64,000 bases of DNA from Geosmithia putterillii (Eukaryota > Ascomycota > Sordariomycetes > Hypocreales > Bionectriaceae). The stretch spans positions 608,268 to 672,267 of the forward strand of contig FYEU01000306.1 in assembly GCA_900188575.1 (NCBI GenBank), in the 5' to 3' direction. A program made the translations under genes and the position numbers. Within the stretch, counting starts at the first letter, position 1, and every line of letters begins with the position of its first letter. The notes under the pieces were generated by a model. That model was not told the origin of the DNA. It saw only the letters and a program-made list of their open reading frames with translations, and ran no database searches. This document shows positions 21,827 through 33,718 of this stretch, piece after piece.

Positions 21827-23803
21827 TCACCTCTTGCGGTGGAACAGCTTCTGCGTCAGTCTGCGCATTCTATCACCGAAGCGTCCCTTCCCATCCTCAC
21901 CAGCGGCAGAGCCAGCGGCAGCATAATCGCCAGCATACTCGGCCGCCGCGACAGCCTCTGTCCTCGCGGGCATTGACTGCCTATGCTTCTTCTTCTTGTC
22001 GGCAGGAGATTCCCTCCCATTAGCCACAGCAGGGGCACCAGCACCAGCAGGAACAGCGCCGCCATGTCCAAACGACTGCGTGTCCATCAGGATGGATCTC
22101 TCCTCGACCTCTTTTCTCCTCCGTGAGAAGGCCGAGCCCGTCGACTTGGACCGAGCAGGCATTCTCCCGGCCCCGGCCCCGGCCCCGGCCCCGGATGTCG
22201 ACGAAGACGACGATCCAGACGATGACCCACGAGCCGAGTCGGTCCCCTTGACGGACAGCGAGCCAGATGCCGAGGAGACGATGCCCGCATTGGCCAGGGG
22301 AAAGGTCCTCCGCCGGTCGAAAGAGTTCTTGGCCGCCGAGCAGACCGACCCCGCGTCGCTGGACACGCGCTTCATGCGCGGGTTGGCCGTCGCGGGCCAC
22401 CCCTCGAGCCGGAGGCTGATCCAGCTGGCCGTCGCGGCCATGAGCAGCTTGTACTCCTCGGGGACAGTGCGCGTGGTGGGCAGCTGCGGGGTGTGGTCGT
22501 CGCTGTCGTCGCCGTCGTCGTCATCGCCGTCGTCCTCCTCCTCGGCCGCGTGCTCGGGCGCCGTGCGGTACGAGTCGTAGATGACCAGGTCCTGCGGCGA
22601 CAGGGTCCCCAGCACGGGATGCCGGCGCGTGGACGGGTCGAGGACGCTAAAGGTCCACTTCTTGGGGGCAGCGGCGCCAGCCGCATCGCCATTCTCCTGT
22701 CCCTGTCCCTGCTTGGATGACGTCCTCTTCTTGAGCACCCACCGTGCCGTCGTCCTCACGCCATTCTCATCCACCCGGGTGAACTCATAGGACCCGCTGG
22801 CCATGCGCGAGGTGGCCCAGACGGACCCGTCGCCCGTGACAATGTCGGCGACGTCGCCGTCGCGCACGCACGCCGGGCTGACCAGCGCGACGACCTCACG
22901 GCTGCCCAGACTGTCGTGGTGGTGGCTGCTGCTGTGGCTGCTGTTGTGCGCCGAGTGGATGCTCGAGATGGACGTCGAGTGCGTGTCGTCGGTGTCGTAC
23001 TTCTCGCTGCGCATGATGAGCACGTCGTCCGGGCCGACGTGCGGCCTGGCCAGGAAGATGCGCGGGAACCGCTTGGCCAGCTTGGGGATCAGGATGGATC
23101 CCGCAATGATGCCCGAGGGCACGACGTCGAGCTCGGGCGTGGGCCGGTGGCTGCTGCTCAGGCGCTGCAGCTGCAGGAGCAGCCGCGGGCGAAGCTGCAC
23201 CAGCATGCGCTGCTTGGTTCGGCTCAGCGGCGCGGGGTGTGCGAGCGCATACCGCGTGCCCGGACGGGACATGGCCCGCGGTCGACTGCGGCGGGAGCTT
23301 CGGTGTCGGTGTGCTGCTGCTGCTGCGGGAGCGCTGGTGTTGGTAGTGTTGGAGGCTAGGATGCTGTTGCGCCGCGACCCGGCCACGGACGAGGACGCCG
23401 TGCTGCTCATGAGGGACTCGCCGTCGTCGCTCTGCAGCGACATCATCGACGGTGTGCCGTTGGGGGAGTCGCGGAAGCGCACGCCCAGATCTTTCTTTGC
23501 CGTGCTGCCGGTTCCGCCGGTTCCGGCCCCCGACGACGAGAGGACCTCCGACAGCGGCCTGTGGGTGAGACCAGCCGGGTGGCTGCCGTCGGAGAAACTC
23601 CGCATGGCGGCTGCGCGACTGCCAGCGTCGGTGGAGAGCGGGCGGAGGGCGGAGCGGAGCAGCGGCAGGTGGTGGTGGTTTCTATTGTTGTTGGAGTCGT
23701 GGTGTGACCCTGTGGTTCCTATGGTAGTGGTGGTGGTGGTGGAGGTCTTTGAAGAATCATGGCCATGAAGACCAGGGCCCGGATGGACAAGCATGGTCGG
23801 CAT
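21827..23803 (-). CDS. Low-complexity hypothetical protein, 658 residues
   Basis: Single-exon gene from the ATG at 23803, preceded by an in-frame stop. I do not recognise a named family. The N-terminal 190 residues are low complexity (Thr, His, Ser, Ala runs) with basic patches (RHRSSRRSRPR). A more ordered core, about residues 195-500, includes GSILIPKLAKRFPRIFLARP, VVALVSPACVRDGDVADIV, WATSRMASGSYEFTRVDENG and LLMAATASWISLRLEGWPA; this predicted beta-rich part is probably a conserved domain. An Asp/Glu run follows DPQDLVIYDSYR-like sequence. The C-terminus has a Gly-Ala tract encoded by a hexanucleotide repeat and a basic end (RMRRLTQKLFHRKR). No membrane helix. It could be a cytoskeletal or signalling scaffold, but nothing here proves that. 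Confidence 0.75.
   Translation of the reverse strand: MPTMLVHPGPGLHGHDSSKTSTTTTTTIGTTGSHHDSNNNRNHHHLPLLRSALRPLSTDAGSRAAAMRSFSDGSHPAGLTHRPLSEVLSSSGAGTGGTGSTAKKDLGVRFRDSPNGTPSMMSLQSDDGESLMSSTASSSVAGSRRNSILASNTTNTSAPAAAAAHRHRSSRRSRPRAMSRPGTRYALAHPAPLSRTKQRMLVQLRPRLLLQLQRLSSSHRPTPELDVVPSGIIAGSILIPKLAKRFPRIFLARPHVGPDDVLIMRSEKYDTDDTHSTSISSIHSAHNSSHSSSHHHDSLGSREVVALVSPACVRDGDVADIVTGDGSVWATSRMASGSYEFTRVDENGVRTTARWVLKKRTSSKQGQGQENGDAAGAAAPKKWTFSVLDPSTRRHPVLGTLSPQDLVIYDSYRTAPEHAAEEEDDGDDDDGDDSDDHTPQLPTTRTVPEEYKLLMAATASWISLRLEGWPATANPRMKRVSSDAGSVCSAAKNSFDRRRTFPLANAGIVSSASGSLSVKGTDSARGSSSGSSSSSTSGAGAGAGAGRMPARSKSTGSAFSRRRKEVEERSILMDTQSFGHGGAVPAGAGAPAVANGRESPADKKKKHRQSMPARTEAVAAAEYAGDYAAAGSAAGEDGKGRFGDRMRRLTQKLFHRKR
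22166..22195. repeat. Coding hexanucleotide tandem (CCCGGC type), about five units
   Basis: Tandem CCGGCC units inside the 658-residue protein gene; they encode the Gly-Ala tract at its C-terminal side. Such tracts change length readily, so the protein is probably length-variable between strains. Confidence 0.85.
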
Positions 23804-26800
23804 GGCCCGACGGCGCTCAGGCGTAGCAATGATGGCTATTGTTGTTTTTGTTGTTGTCCTTTACGAGAGGTAGTAGTTGTGAGAGAGTTCCGTTGTGCTG
23901 GTGGTGGTGGTGGTGCCCTTGTCGTTGAGCGGGTACGGGAATCGGACTGGCATACAGTCCGTATGTCCGTCTCTCGGGGTTTCAGCAGATGCGCGCACCA
24001 ACGCAGGCATGTGATGAATCATAGGCGGATGGCAGGGATGTTTTTTTTGTCTGATCTTTTTCTCTTTCAAAGAGATTCGTTCTGGCAATATGAGAAGAGG
24101 CCTTGTCAAGAAGGCGGGCGGCACTCGGTATGTATGTATAGGCTGCTTGCGCGTCAAGTCAGGGCGAGGGGTTGCAGTGTGGCGCGCGGCGCGGGGGGGA
24201 CGGGAACGGGACTGGACTTGGAGGGAGGAAGAGAAGTTATGTAGGTAGTATGCGTGTATAATGCTCCGTGTGGCAGTGACATCAAGGCTCGAACCCCCTC
24301 CAACGAATATGTCTAACGGGAAACGGGAGACGCATTGCTTTTTGAATGCCAGCGGGAATGGGAAGGGGAAGGGGAAAAAAAAGGGAAGACAAGAAGGGCT
24401 GGGGGCCAAGGGGAATAAAAAAGGCTGCTACTACTAGCTAGTAGTTCACGTACCGTAGTAGCTAGCAACTATTCCAGGTACTTCATACTAGTAATTAGTA
24501 TCAGAAACTACTAGTACTTCAAAAGTATTCATTTAGGTGTGTGGCACGCAGGAGGGAAAAAAAGCAAAAGGAGCGCGCGCACCTTGTTAGTTGGTGGGCT
24601 GACTTGGTTTGACCGCTGAGAGGAAGAAGCATGGGACGACGGACTGGGGACGGACTGGGACGGACTTCAGTCGTGGGCCGCAATGGGCACAAAGCGCAAA
24701 ACACAGTAACTACGGGATAGAAGTAGAAGAGGCCCAGTAAAGTAGGTACTCCATATCGTGGTCCCAAGTCCGCTTCCGCACCTAGCTGGACAGCGTGTTA
24801 CTGCATTACGCCTACGACTGCTCTACTCCGTAGTACCCCATACGACTACTGCGAGTAGTCGAGTATAATGTGCGTACGAGTAAGAAAGTGGCTCTCGGTA
24901 GGCTCGGGATCCAGCCAGAGGGTCAGCCCAGAGGGTAAGCCAGGTCAGCCAGAGGCAGATGGTACGAATGCCAAGAAAAGCCAGGTCAGACCAGCGAGTC
25001 CTACTACTCCGTACCACTCTTGCTAGCAGTATAGTAATACTCCGTACTCCGTACGAGGACAGACACAGTCGTACTCCACAAAGACAAAGTACGGAGTACA
25101 GTTACGAGTAGTGCGCAAGTTGTAATCCGCATCGGGGTTGGCCAAGATGCCGTTCGCCGAAGCTGGCAGAGGCCGACCAATCACATCGTGGCGACTTGTC
25201 CGCTTCCCGCCCCGGGCGCGTGGGCAGTGGGCACAATAGCCTAAGGGGAGGGGGACGGGAATCCTTGTTTCCAGTCTTACATCCGCACGGGCGGGTCGTA
25301 CGATGCCCTCTTGCCGCCTCTCTCTCTCTGTGCGCCGCTGCTCTCGAGCAATGAGCAATGAGCAATGAGCAATAGGGGGATAGGGGCGATGCTGCAGGTG
25401 TACGTGGTATTGATCCTACCTACATGTAGGCATACACATGTACGGAGTATGTATGGATGTGCATATATGTGTGTATATGTATGTGCGTTAGGTAGTACTG
25501 ATATGCAGAGCCGAGGCCGCCCCATGATCTGGAAAATGCAAGCCACCCCCATCCTGTTCTCCCTTTTCCTTTCCCATCATCCTGCCGCCTATCGGTCATC
25601 ACTGATCGCTCTACTCCTTGACCTTACTCCGTACTTGTACTGGGCCACTGCCTGGATGTACTGCAGGTGCGCGACCAAGATACGTAGGGCTGCAGTCCGG
25701 CCAGTCCATGGATCCACATCACATGCCTGACCAGGGCCTGGCCTCTGAAGCAGAATTAGCACTACTCGTAATGTGTCTTCGAGCAAATACTCGTCAACCG
25801 GACGGAGTAGGACCAGGAGCAATTGGCAATACCGAATTCCTGTTCCGGCTGCTAGTCCCTGTCCGTCCATCACCAGCACCAGCACCAGCACCAAGTACTT
25901 GGGTACTCGTAAGTAAAACTAGCCTGTCCTTGTCGTAGCCTGTCCTTGTCAATTTTTCTCTCTCTGCCTTCTTCCAGAGTTTGTTTGTCATCCCGGCCCA
26001 CCGGCTGCTTTCCCTCTTTCGTCCTGGTCTCTGCCGTCTGGATCGCCGTCTGGGTCGCCGTTTGACTTCCTTCACTAATACTCCGTACCTACTTGTAGAT
26101 GGCCAAGACCGATGACCCCCCCTCCCCGCTCCGTACGTCCCGAGAGTCACATTTTCACCGACTTGCTGGCCAGTGGCAGCTGAGTCAATTCGACACAGGA
26201 CACACACACAGACACAGACAAGGCCCGTCGGTCTCGGCTTTTCTCCATGTCCGCGTGGGTCTCGCTGAGGTGACACCGCTGAGTTTATTTTTCACGCGTG
26301 GCAACTGGCGACTGGTATTACGGACTCCGGAGTACTACTGAGCAGCGAGAAGATTGAAAGAGAGGGGAAATGTCTTGGTGTCTTCGTACGACGTAATGTC
26401 CATCCTCGTACGAGTAATAAATTATCAAATGGTTTTTTTTAGTTTTTTAATCTTGGCTTTCCATCTTCTCCACGTGTACGGAGTCCGGTCTGATCTGTAA
26501 TCTGTACTCCGCGTATCGTGCTGCCATGTCGTCACTGTCGCGTGTTGTGCAATTTTGATGCTCGCATGATCTCTTTCGACGGACATTCGCAAACTGCACC
26601 ATGCCGAGTTTTTTCTTCTTCTGCAATCTTGTATTCACCGCTCGAGTGTTTTACATTTCTCGTGCTAAAATATGGACATACATGCATATATATGCAGATG
26701 GACCAACTAGTATGCAGAACAGCGGTCGGCAGAGCGGGACGTTCAATCATGGCTGCACTGGTTATTTGCCAAGTGGTTCTCGATGAGAATCCAATTTTTG

Positions 26801-27039
26801 GGATGGTATAGGGTACTTGAACTCTGAGTCAGCACCAACGTCAACTCATGATAGCGATAGCTCCTAGCTCCTAGCTCCAAGGAACATTGAATCCATCATC
26901 ACCAAGTTGACGACCTGTTGACGTCGCCGTGCCTCCCCTTCACTGCCAAGCAAGCACCCCTCGCGTTGACTTGTATAAACAATGCCCCGATAACGCGTTA
27001 CACTGGCCAGCTACCGCCCGACTCGCCGCCCCCGCAACA
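23804..27039. other. Gene-poor block, left part, rich in TACTCCGTA motifs
   Basis: About 3.2 kb without a supported gene. It holds eight exact copies of TACTCCGTA/TACGGAGTA (24824, 25005, 25038, 25045, 25090, 25441, 25625, 26079), a cluster of CTAGTA palindromic words (24424-24520) and a GAGCAAT tandem (25347-25373). The final few hundred bases include the presumed promoter of the LYR-motif gene. Confidence 0.6.
25347..25373. repeat. GAGCAAT tandem, about four units
   Basis: Four consecutive copies of the heptamer GAGCAAT(G/A) in non-coding DNA. No known function. Confidence 0.85.
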
Positions 27040-28538
27040 ATGCGACAAACCTTCTTCGTTCCCGCGCGCAACTCCCAGCATCGCATCGCCGCTCTCGCCC
27101 TGTACCGCGCCCTGCTCCGTTCCGCTCGACAGATTGAGATTCCAATTCCTACGACATCATCGTCACAGTCGCAAGATGCATCGCGCAAGCACAAGAGGAA
27201 GAAGAGGGGCACAGACGCTCATCCTCTCGCCGACATGGTCAAGAGGCGCTTCCAGAGCAACAAGGGCTACACCAGTCTGCGGCTCGTGTACTCTTCCATG
27301 TCGGCAGGATACAAGGTCCGTTCTGTCTGTCTATGGAGGGAAATGAATCTTGTTAGCTGACCTGACCCTGCGCACAGTTCCTATCGATGCTAAATGGTGC
27401 TCGAACCGTTGGATCGCCCGAGCACGAACGAGCGCTCAGCCTAGTAGGACAGCAGCAGCAGCAGCGCAAAGCACAAGCACACACGACGACAAAGACAAGG
27501 CCAATCACGAGGAAGAAGAAGCACGAAGATCGTCTCGAGGCAGCAAGACAAAACGCCGCCACCCCCCGCCCGCCCCTCCTGGTCAACGTGGCAGCCCCCG
27601 GTGAACCACCTGTCTACCAGGGTCGCCCCCGCCCGTCCTCCATCCTGCTGCACCCCCGCCGCGCGCCGACTCTCTGCGTCGACACGATGGGGTACCCCTT
27701 CCTGCGGTACAAGAAGCCGCACCAGCCTGCGCTGAACAGCATGGTGGGGCGCAACCGCATGCTCCTCGAGGCGAGGGTCTTGAAACTGAAGCATGCGGAG
27801 GATCAGATGGCGTCCCAGGCTGCCTTGGAGGATGAATGGGACAGGACCATACAGAAAGAGATGGACAGGGCGGGAGTGTCACTTTCCCCGTCACCTTCAG
27901 AATCTTCTTCAAAATCAGCAGGACCTGTAAGCAGCAGCAGCGCATCCGCCTCAGAAACATACCTCTGGAGTGCCGTCCTGTCCAAGCTATGGTACGAGAT
28001 GCGTCTGGAACGCATGTGGCAGCACTGGACGGCGAGGGGCACAGCGATGCAGGAGCTCGTCAGGCAGGAGAAGGCGTTGGTCGAGGCAGAGCAGGCACAG
28101 GTTCAGGCCAGCAGCAGTCCCTCGGCGGGCACGACAACACCCCAAAATCAGCAGAAGAAGAAGCAGCAACAGCAGCAGCAGCCCCGAAGAAACACGGGAC
28201 GTCCTCCCAGCGCATCTGTCCCGTTCGCGGACCCTTTACCCGCCCTCGCGGCGGCACGAGATTTCCTACGGACAGAGTACATGCAGAAGGGGAAGGCGGT
28301 TCCCACAGAGGATGCGGCTGATCCGTTTGCGCACCCCGCGTGGGCGGCCGTGGTGGACAGGTCGGAGGGCCGGCTGAAGAGGGGGATGGCGCAGACGCCG
28401 CGGGGGGACGCTAGGTTCTGGAAGGAGTATGAGCGGAGGAATCAGAGGGGGAGGAAGGGTGGTTCTGGGAAGGGCGGCGATGGCGGCGAGGTCGATTCGT
28501 TTGCTTCGCTTCTTCTCAAGGGGAGGCATGAGATGTGA
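27040..28538 (+). CDS. LYR-motif (complex 1 LYR family) protein
   Basis: Two exons, 27040-27315 and 27378-28538, giving 478 residues. The intron is 62 nt (donor GTCCGT, acceptor CGCACAG) and the join reads SMSAGYKFLSMLNGAR. The N-terminus has the LYR signature: HRIAALALYRALLRSARQI with Leu-Tyr-Arg at residues 21-23, then a basic stretch and the helix VKRRFQSNKGYTS. LYR proteins are small mitochondrial factors that help assemble respiratory complexes or Fe-S proteins; this one is unusually long, with a C-terminal 350-residue extension containing YPFLRYKKPHQP, Gln-rich runs and a second conserved-looking part (FWKEYERRNQRGRK). Such long forms are known among uncharacterised fungal LYR proteins. 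The exact client is unknown. Confidence 0.82.
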
Positions 28539-30886
28539 GGTGCGTCACGTCCCGCTGGCTTCGATTGTTGGAGCGTTGAGGCAAGACGTTACTGGTATCA
28601 TCACTACGGCATACCGTGTACTATTATTATAGATTTGTACTGTTGAGCATGCATTTACCTGTACCATAGCATACACATAGCATACATACGTACTTTGGCA
28701 TTTTAAGCAAGAGATGGAGTTGAGGAGCAAGCATTCGATATGGCATCTACTTGGCGAGCAACGCCTGTCACGACGATATCAGAACTGGACTCTTACGCAC
28801 ACACCTACCCCGTACTCCGTCTTCTGCCATGCCATAATACCATGTACACAGAATACACACGCACTCTAGCAGATACAGCATGACATGCATGCAGAATTGA
28901 AGAACAACCCTTATCACGACTTCAGATCATATGAGACTACCCTGTAGCACCCCAATCAACATCGAGATCTAGCATCCAACCAGCCCCTCACCGTCGGTCA
29001 CGCATGTTTGCATCCCGCATCCCGAATCTCGCGCGAGGGTGACCGTTTCGGGATGTGATGTGACTGCTTTGGACCTTTTGGGGACACGCGTAGGCACGGC
29101 CTGGATGCAGAGGATTCCCAAAGCGGAAAGTGACGTATAGAATAGTCATTGTACGACGAGACAGGGTCGAATCATGGGGTGTGAACGGTAGACCGAGCAT
29201 TACGGAGTAGGTGTTCTGTAGATTGCTACTGCCGTATCGTATGCCGTACAAAGCACACAAAGCACGAACGAAGTACTATCTGTGATGTAGACTCTTCACC
29301 GGAGTACTCCGTACCGCCGCCGTGCAGCATTACAGTATCATGATGCGATGCGGTGCATTGCGGTGCGGTGCGGCTTAGTCGAGACAACAACGGTGAGGTG
29401 GTTGGTTGGGCTGGGCAACTGGGTTGTTGGATTGGGATGAAATCTCAGTCTGACTGTTGCCGGGTATTTCCCTCATGGTACTCGCAAGTGTGCCCGTCTA
29501 CAGATGTATACATCTCTCGTAGAAGTGCTGCCTAAGAGTACGAACGGATACCTGTGATCTGTGCATCTCAGAGGCTGGTTCGAGTTCGAGTGTTGATATT
29601 ACCCGGTAGATCATCAGTCAGTAGACTACGGCGGTGGTTGGCGCTTGTGACTTTGACAGGTTGACAGGCACAGGACAAGGCCCTTTTGACAGACTACTAC
29701 GAGCAACTAGTGCTCTCGGAAACAGGGGTTCGGTCGGCATTGCCGAGATGCACACAGGCACGAGAGCAGAAGAGCCATATCACGAGACGGACTATTATGG
29801 TTCAAGGGTGGAAGGAGGGGGAGATGGAGGTTGGCTGCAAGTCTACGACGACAACGTAGGGAGCATTACGGAGTTGTACTCCGTGCCTACTACGAATGAG
29901 AAGAGGAGAAAATGGCTGGACTGGACTCTGGCGGAGTATGAATAGGCATCTGAGACAGTTGGCAGGGTTTGAGTTGGGGCAAAAATGGGATCATGGAAGA
30001 AAAAAAAGGTCATGTTACTCGTCGAATGGAGTGATTGATATTATTACGGAGTACGGGTATGGCCCGTAGGTCCGGCCGAGTTCAATACTTACGAGTATTA
30101 CAGCGTAGGTATCCGTATGTGGGCAAAGAAAGGGAAGAAAAAAAATGTGATATTACGGTAAGATTGATGATGGCTGATGGTAGAGCAACGGCAAGACCAG
30201 GATGCCGGGAGCGGGAGCGGGGAACGGGCGGGACGAAGGAGCATCCATCTCGCAGGGAGAGCATCGACGGACGGGTACAGAGTAATAAGGATCAGTATTA
30301 TTACTCTGGATACTACTACGGATACGATACTCGCAAGCACAGGAGTAAAAAAGTTACAAGTCAAAAGTCCACAGTCCAGACAGCGGGACGGGAAAATGAC
30401 AAGACAGGGGGGAGGTGGACAAGGGCAGGGATATGGCAAGGGAAATAAAGAAGAAAAAAAAAATGAGATGGCTAGAATGCAAGTGCTACTACGGATGTCA
30501 CGACGACGGACGGGATGACATGACTGGAGTCATTCGAGTCCAGGGAGTCCAGGGCCATACGCGAGTTAAATTAAAGAATTTCGAGGCCAATTCTGGTGAA
30601 GTCGGTCAGTGCGGTGCCAATGGCGTATTAAATGACAGGGCCCTCGGTCTTTGCCCTGGGGCCCTTGGGGACCTCGTTTCCCGGTCCTTGGGTCGGGCGG
30701 GTGACCCTAGTATTATTACCAAGTAACTAACTTGTTCTGTAAGTACGAGTACGGACTATGAAGCTGAGAGAGAGCACTGGCAAACTGGAGCATAATATGA
30801 CCGGGGGGGATGGGCAAAGAGAACCAGCAGAGGAAAGAAAAAAAAAGAGAGAGAGCACGACCCAGGGCCCCAGGGCAGGGGGAGGG

Positions 30887-30899
30887 NNNNNNNNNNNNN
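30887..30899. other. Assembly gap (13 N)
   Basis: Unresolved bases between G-rich runs, probably a homopolymer or simple-repeat sequencing failure. Confidence 0.99.
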
Positions 30900-31964
30900 G
30901 GGGGGGGAAATAAGGCTTGGCAGAGATGATCCGATGCCCCGGTCTGAGAGTGACGTGCGTAGATCATGGTGATGTGATGGGCAGAAGGAAGTTGTTCAGT
31001 ACTGGGCATGGGCACTGGGTGGGCGACTACTTAGGTACGGAGTAATACGGAGTAGACGGTAGAGATAACATGAGGTAGACCAGGGTAACAAACACAATGT
31101 GTTTGTCAGAGTTGGAAGAGATATGAGTATTGAGATAGTAGGAAGAAGAAAAAGCAATACATACTGGAAACTGGCACTGGCAAGCTGTCTGTCGATCTGG
31201 GCAGCAGCCGGTGATTTGCAGTGACGACACAGGGTTGAACATCAGACGAGACGCATGCACGACGTGCCTCAACTGTACTTACAGCTCAAGTACGGAGTAC
31301 AGCGCACATCTTGGTTACTGACAGGTAATAATCCATGCACGCACTTGACACTGGACAACCGGAACTGGCACTGTCACTGTCACTGTCGCTGTCACTGCTG
31401 GCATGGAACCTACAGTATTACGGAGTACTACTACTACTACTACTTCCTCACCTGTACACCTGCATCCCCCCTCGGCAACAAGGCAAGGATGGACCGACCG
31501 ACCGACCTGGAGATGGAGACAATCTTATGCAGGTGGTCGATTAGGCTTCGGCAGATGGTGATATCACCTTGGTCCTATTGCAGCCGTGGCACACAGCTGG
31601 CACCGCTGGCTGGCTGGCAGCCCAGGCAAGGCATGCGAGACGGGATGCGACTCTGGCGGACAGCAGACAGACAGACAGGCAAGGCAGACAGGACCTGGCA
31701 GGACCATGACATCAAACGCTTCAGGGAATCTGTACGCACGAGTACTTACTCCGTCATACGTACAGCACGCATTATTACGTACGAGTGCTCGTCAAGTCAC
31801 CGGCCAAGATACAACAAGATACACTCTCATGTATTAGCACATGTAAGTACTCCGTAATAATACTCCGCAGTGGTTCGTCTGATTGTCCCGTCCGTCTGCT
31901 CATTCTTTGGATCGCGAACCCTTGCCTTGGGTCTGTCACCTGGGTCCAGCCTGTCGCCTGGCCT

Positions 31965-31992
31965 TGCCCTGCCTTGCCCTGCCTTGCCCAGT
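31965..31992. repeat. Tandem GCCTTGCCCT tract
   Basis: About three direct units of the decamer CCTTGCCCTG in non-coding DNA. Confidence 0.8.
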
Positions 31993-32189
31993 TCCTACCT
32001 ACAACCGGGTGCCACCCTACCAAACCACTCTACGGAGTACTCCATACGCTCTACTCCATACGCTGTACGGAGTACTCGTACACTAGCTGTATGGAGAGCT
32101 GTATGGAGCCCACGAGTATTACACACACTCCGTTCCTACCAATATCGAGCTCCAGTTCGCGCGCGCAGATGTGGCGGTGAGGACCTGCC

Positions 32190-32280
32190 TGACCCAGAAC
32201 CCAGAACCCAGGACCTAGGGGACCCAGAACCCGACCCAGGACCTAGGACCTAGGACCCAGGCCAGGGCCAGGGCCAGGGA
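32190..32280. repeat. Compound minisatellite of ACCCAGA / GGACCTA / CCAGGG units
   Basis: Roughly 90 bases made of interleaved 6-8 base units: AGAACCC repeats, then GGACCTAGGACCTAGGACC and three CCAGGG units. It lies in the gene-poor block between clusters of the TACTCCGTA motif. Confidence 0.8.
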
Positions 32281-32826
32281 TTACTTACGTCGTACTCGTT
32301 GTGTAATACTCGCCAGCAGCAAAGCAGCAGGCAAGCAAGCAAGCCAGCCCCGTCATGGACCGCGGGACTGGATAATAATGGACCGCCCGTCGTTTGTGGC
32401 GTGGGGACAGACGGGGTGGCGCAAGGGCAGGGGTTGCTAGTGCTTCATCTGGTGTAGGCGTATCACGAGGACCACTTGCGCACTCTACACTGAATAGCAC
32501 TTTGACCACTGAATAGTTAGTTGTAGTTGTACGGTGTACCGAGTACAGAGTACAGAGTACAGAGTAATGATGCTCTTCGTTGTGGTTGTCAAGACTCTAC
32601 AGAGTAGACTCGCTCGCTGTGCTGTGCTACGACTGAAATTACAGCATTGGCCCAACATGTCACATATCACAGAGTACGGATACACACTTCTGTAATACAG
32701 GGCAAACCACCAGACTCGTACTTTGTTTGTATCGGGTATTACGAGTACAGTGGCGGCGGTGCCACGATCCTCGAAATCGGGCCAAGATGTGAAGCTGAGA
32801 ATCATGGGCCTGACGTACTCCGTACA

Positions 32827-32848
32827 TACACACACACACACACACACG
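32827..32848. repeat. (CA)n microsatellite
   Basis: About eleven CA units directly following a TACTCCGTA copy at 32816. Confidence 0.9.
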
Positions 32849-33698
32849 CATGTATGGAGCACGAGTTAAAACACACATGCACATAACTTACGATTCCATA
32901 CTGACAGACTTGCAGAGACACCACCAGGTGCCCCATCGCGTGCTGAAACAAGAAACGAAGAAGAAGCAAGGAAAAGGAAATAAAAAAAAAAAACCTCCGT
33001 AGTAAAAATGCCCGTCATTCGCGTTCCGCCCCTCTTGCTTTGGTTTTTGCTTTTTTTTTTCTCTCTCTCTGCTCCCCTCTTCCTGGTGAGCGTGGTGCTA
33101 ATGCCCAGGGCAAGCTCTCCCCAATTGTCGGATTGAAAGGAAAGGGTGGTACAGAGAGTATTGTTCGTACTTTGTGGAAAAGAAAAGACCAGTCTGTACC
33201 CGTAAAACCCTGGGCTGGATCGGCGGGCTATCCGCACACATGCATACGGAGTATTATTACGGGCGGAGCACTGCATACGACCGTACATGGGCCACGGCGA
33301 CATGCGATTGGGCCCCAGGGCGCTGGGAGGCCAGTACGACGTACATATGTTGTACCAGGTACGGGTGTGCGCCGTCCGCATCACGATACTACCGTAATAC
33401 CGTACCAGCAGCATGGAGTACGAATAGTATCGTCGCTACCGTCTGCAGTATTACGGCCAAGTAAACTCGTATGCCCCCATCGTGCAACTTGGCCGCCGTA
33501 CGTGCAACGTAGCACGGGAATGAGTGCCTATTGTCAGGTCAGACAACGGCAGAAACCAGAGAACAGCCAAAACCAAAACCAAACCCATGTCCCCGGTCCC
33601 GTGGGTGGTCGGAACCAAAAGGTCGGGAGAGCCGCGCGCCGGGCTGAAAAGAACTGCTCAAGGGTCATGCTCGTACCCAAGCAAGTACAGCGTTCTCG

Positions 33699-33718
33699 TA
33701 CTCGTAAAAGTACGAGTA
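33699..33718. repeat. Hairpin of the octamer TACTCGTA and its reverse complement
   Basis: TACTCGTA at 33699-33706, four bases AAAG, then TACGAGTA at 33711-33718, an 8-bp perfect stem. A third copy, TACTCGTA, follows at 33722-33729. Confidence 0.85.

Noticed and set aside
29349..29375. TGCGGTGC tandem as a possible CRISPR-like or regulatory array
   Set aside because: Only a few short, imperfect units without spacers; a simple repeat in a eukaryotic genome.
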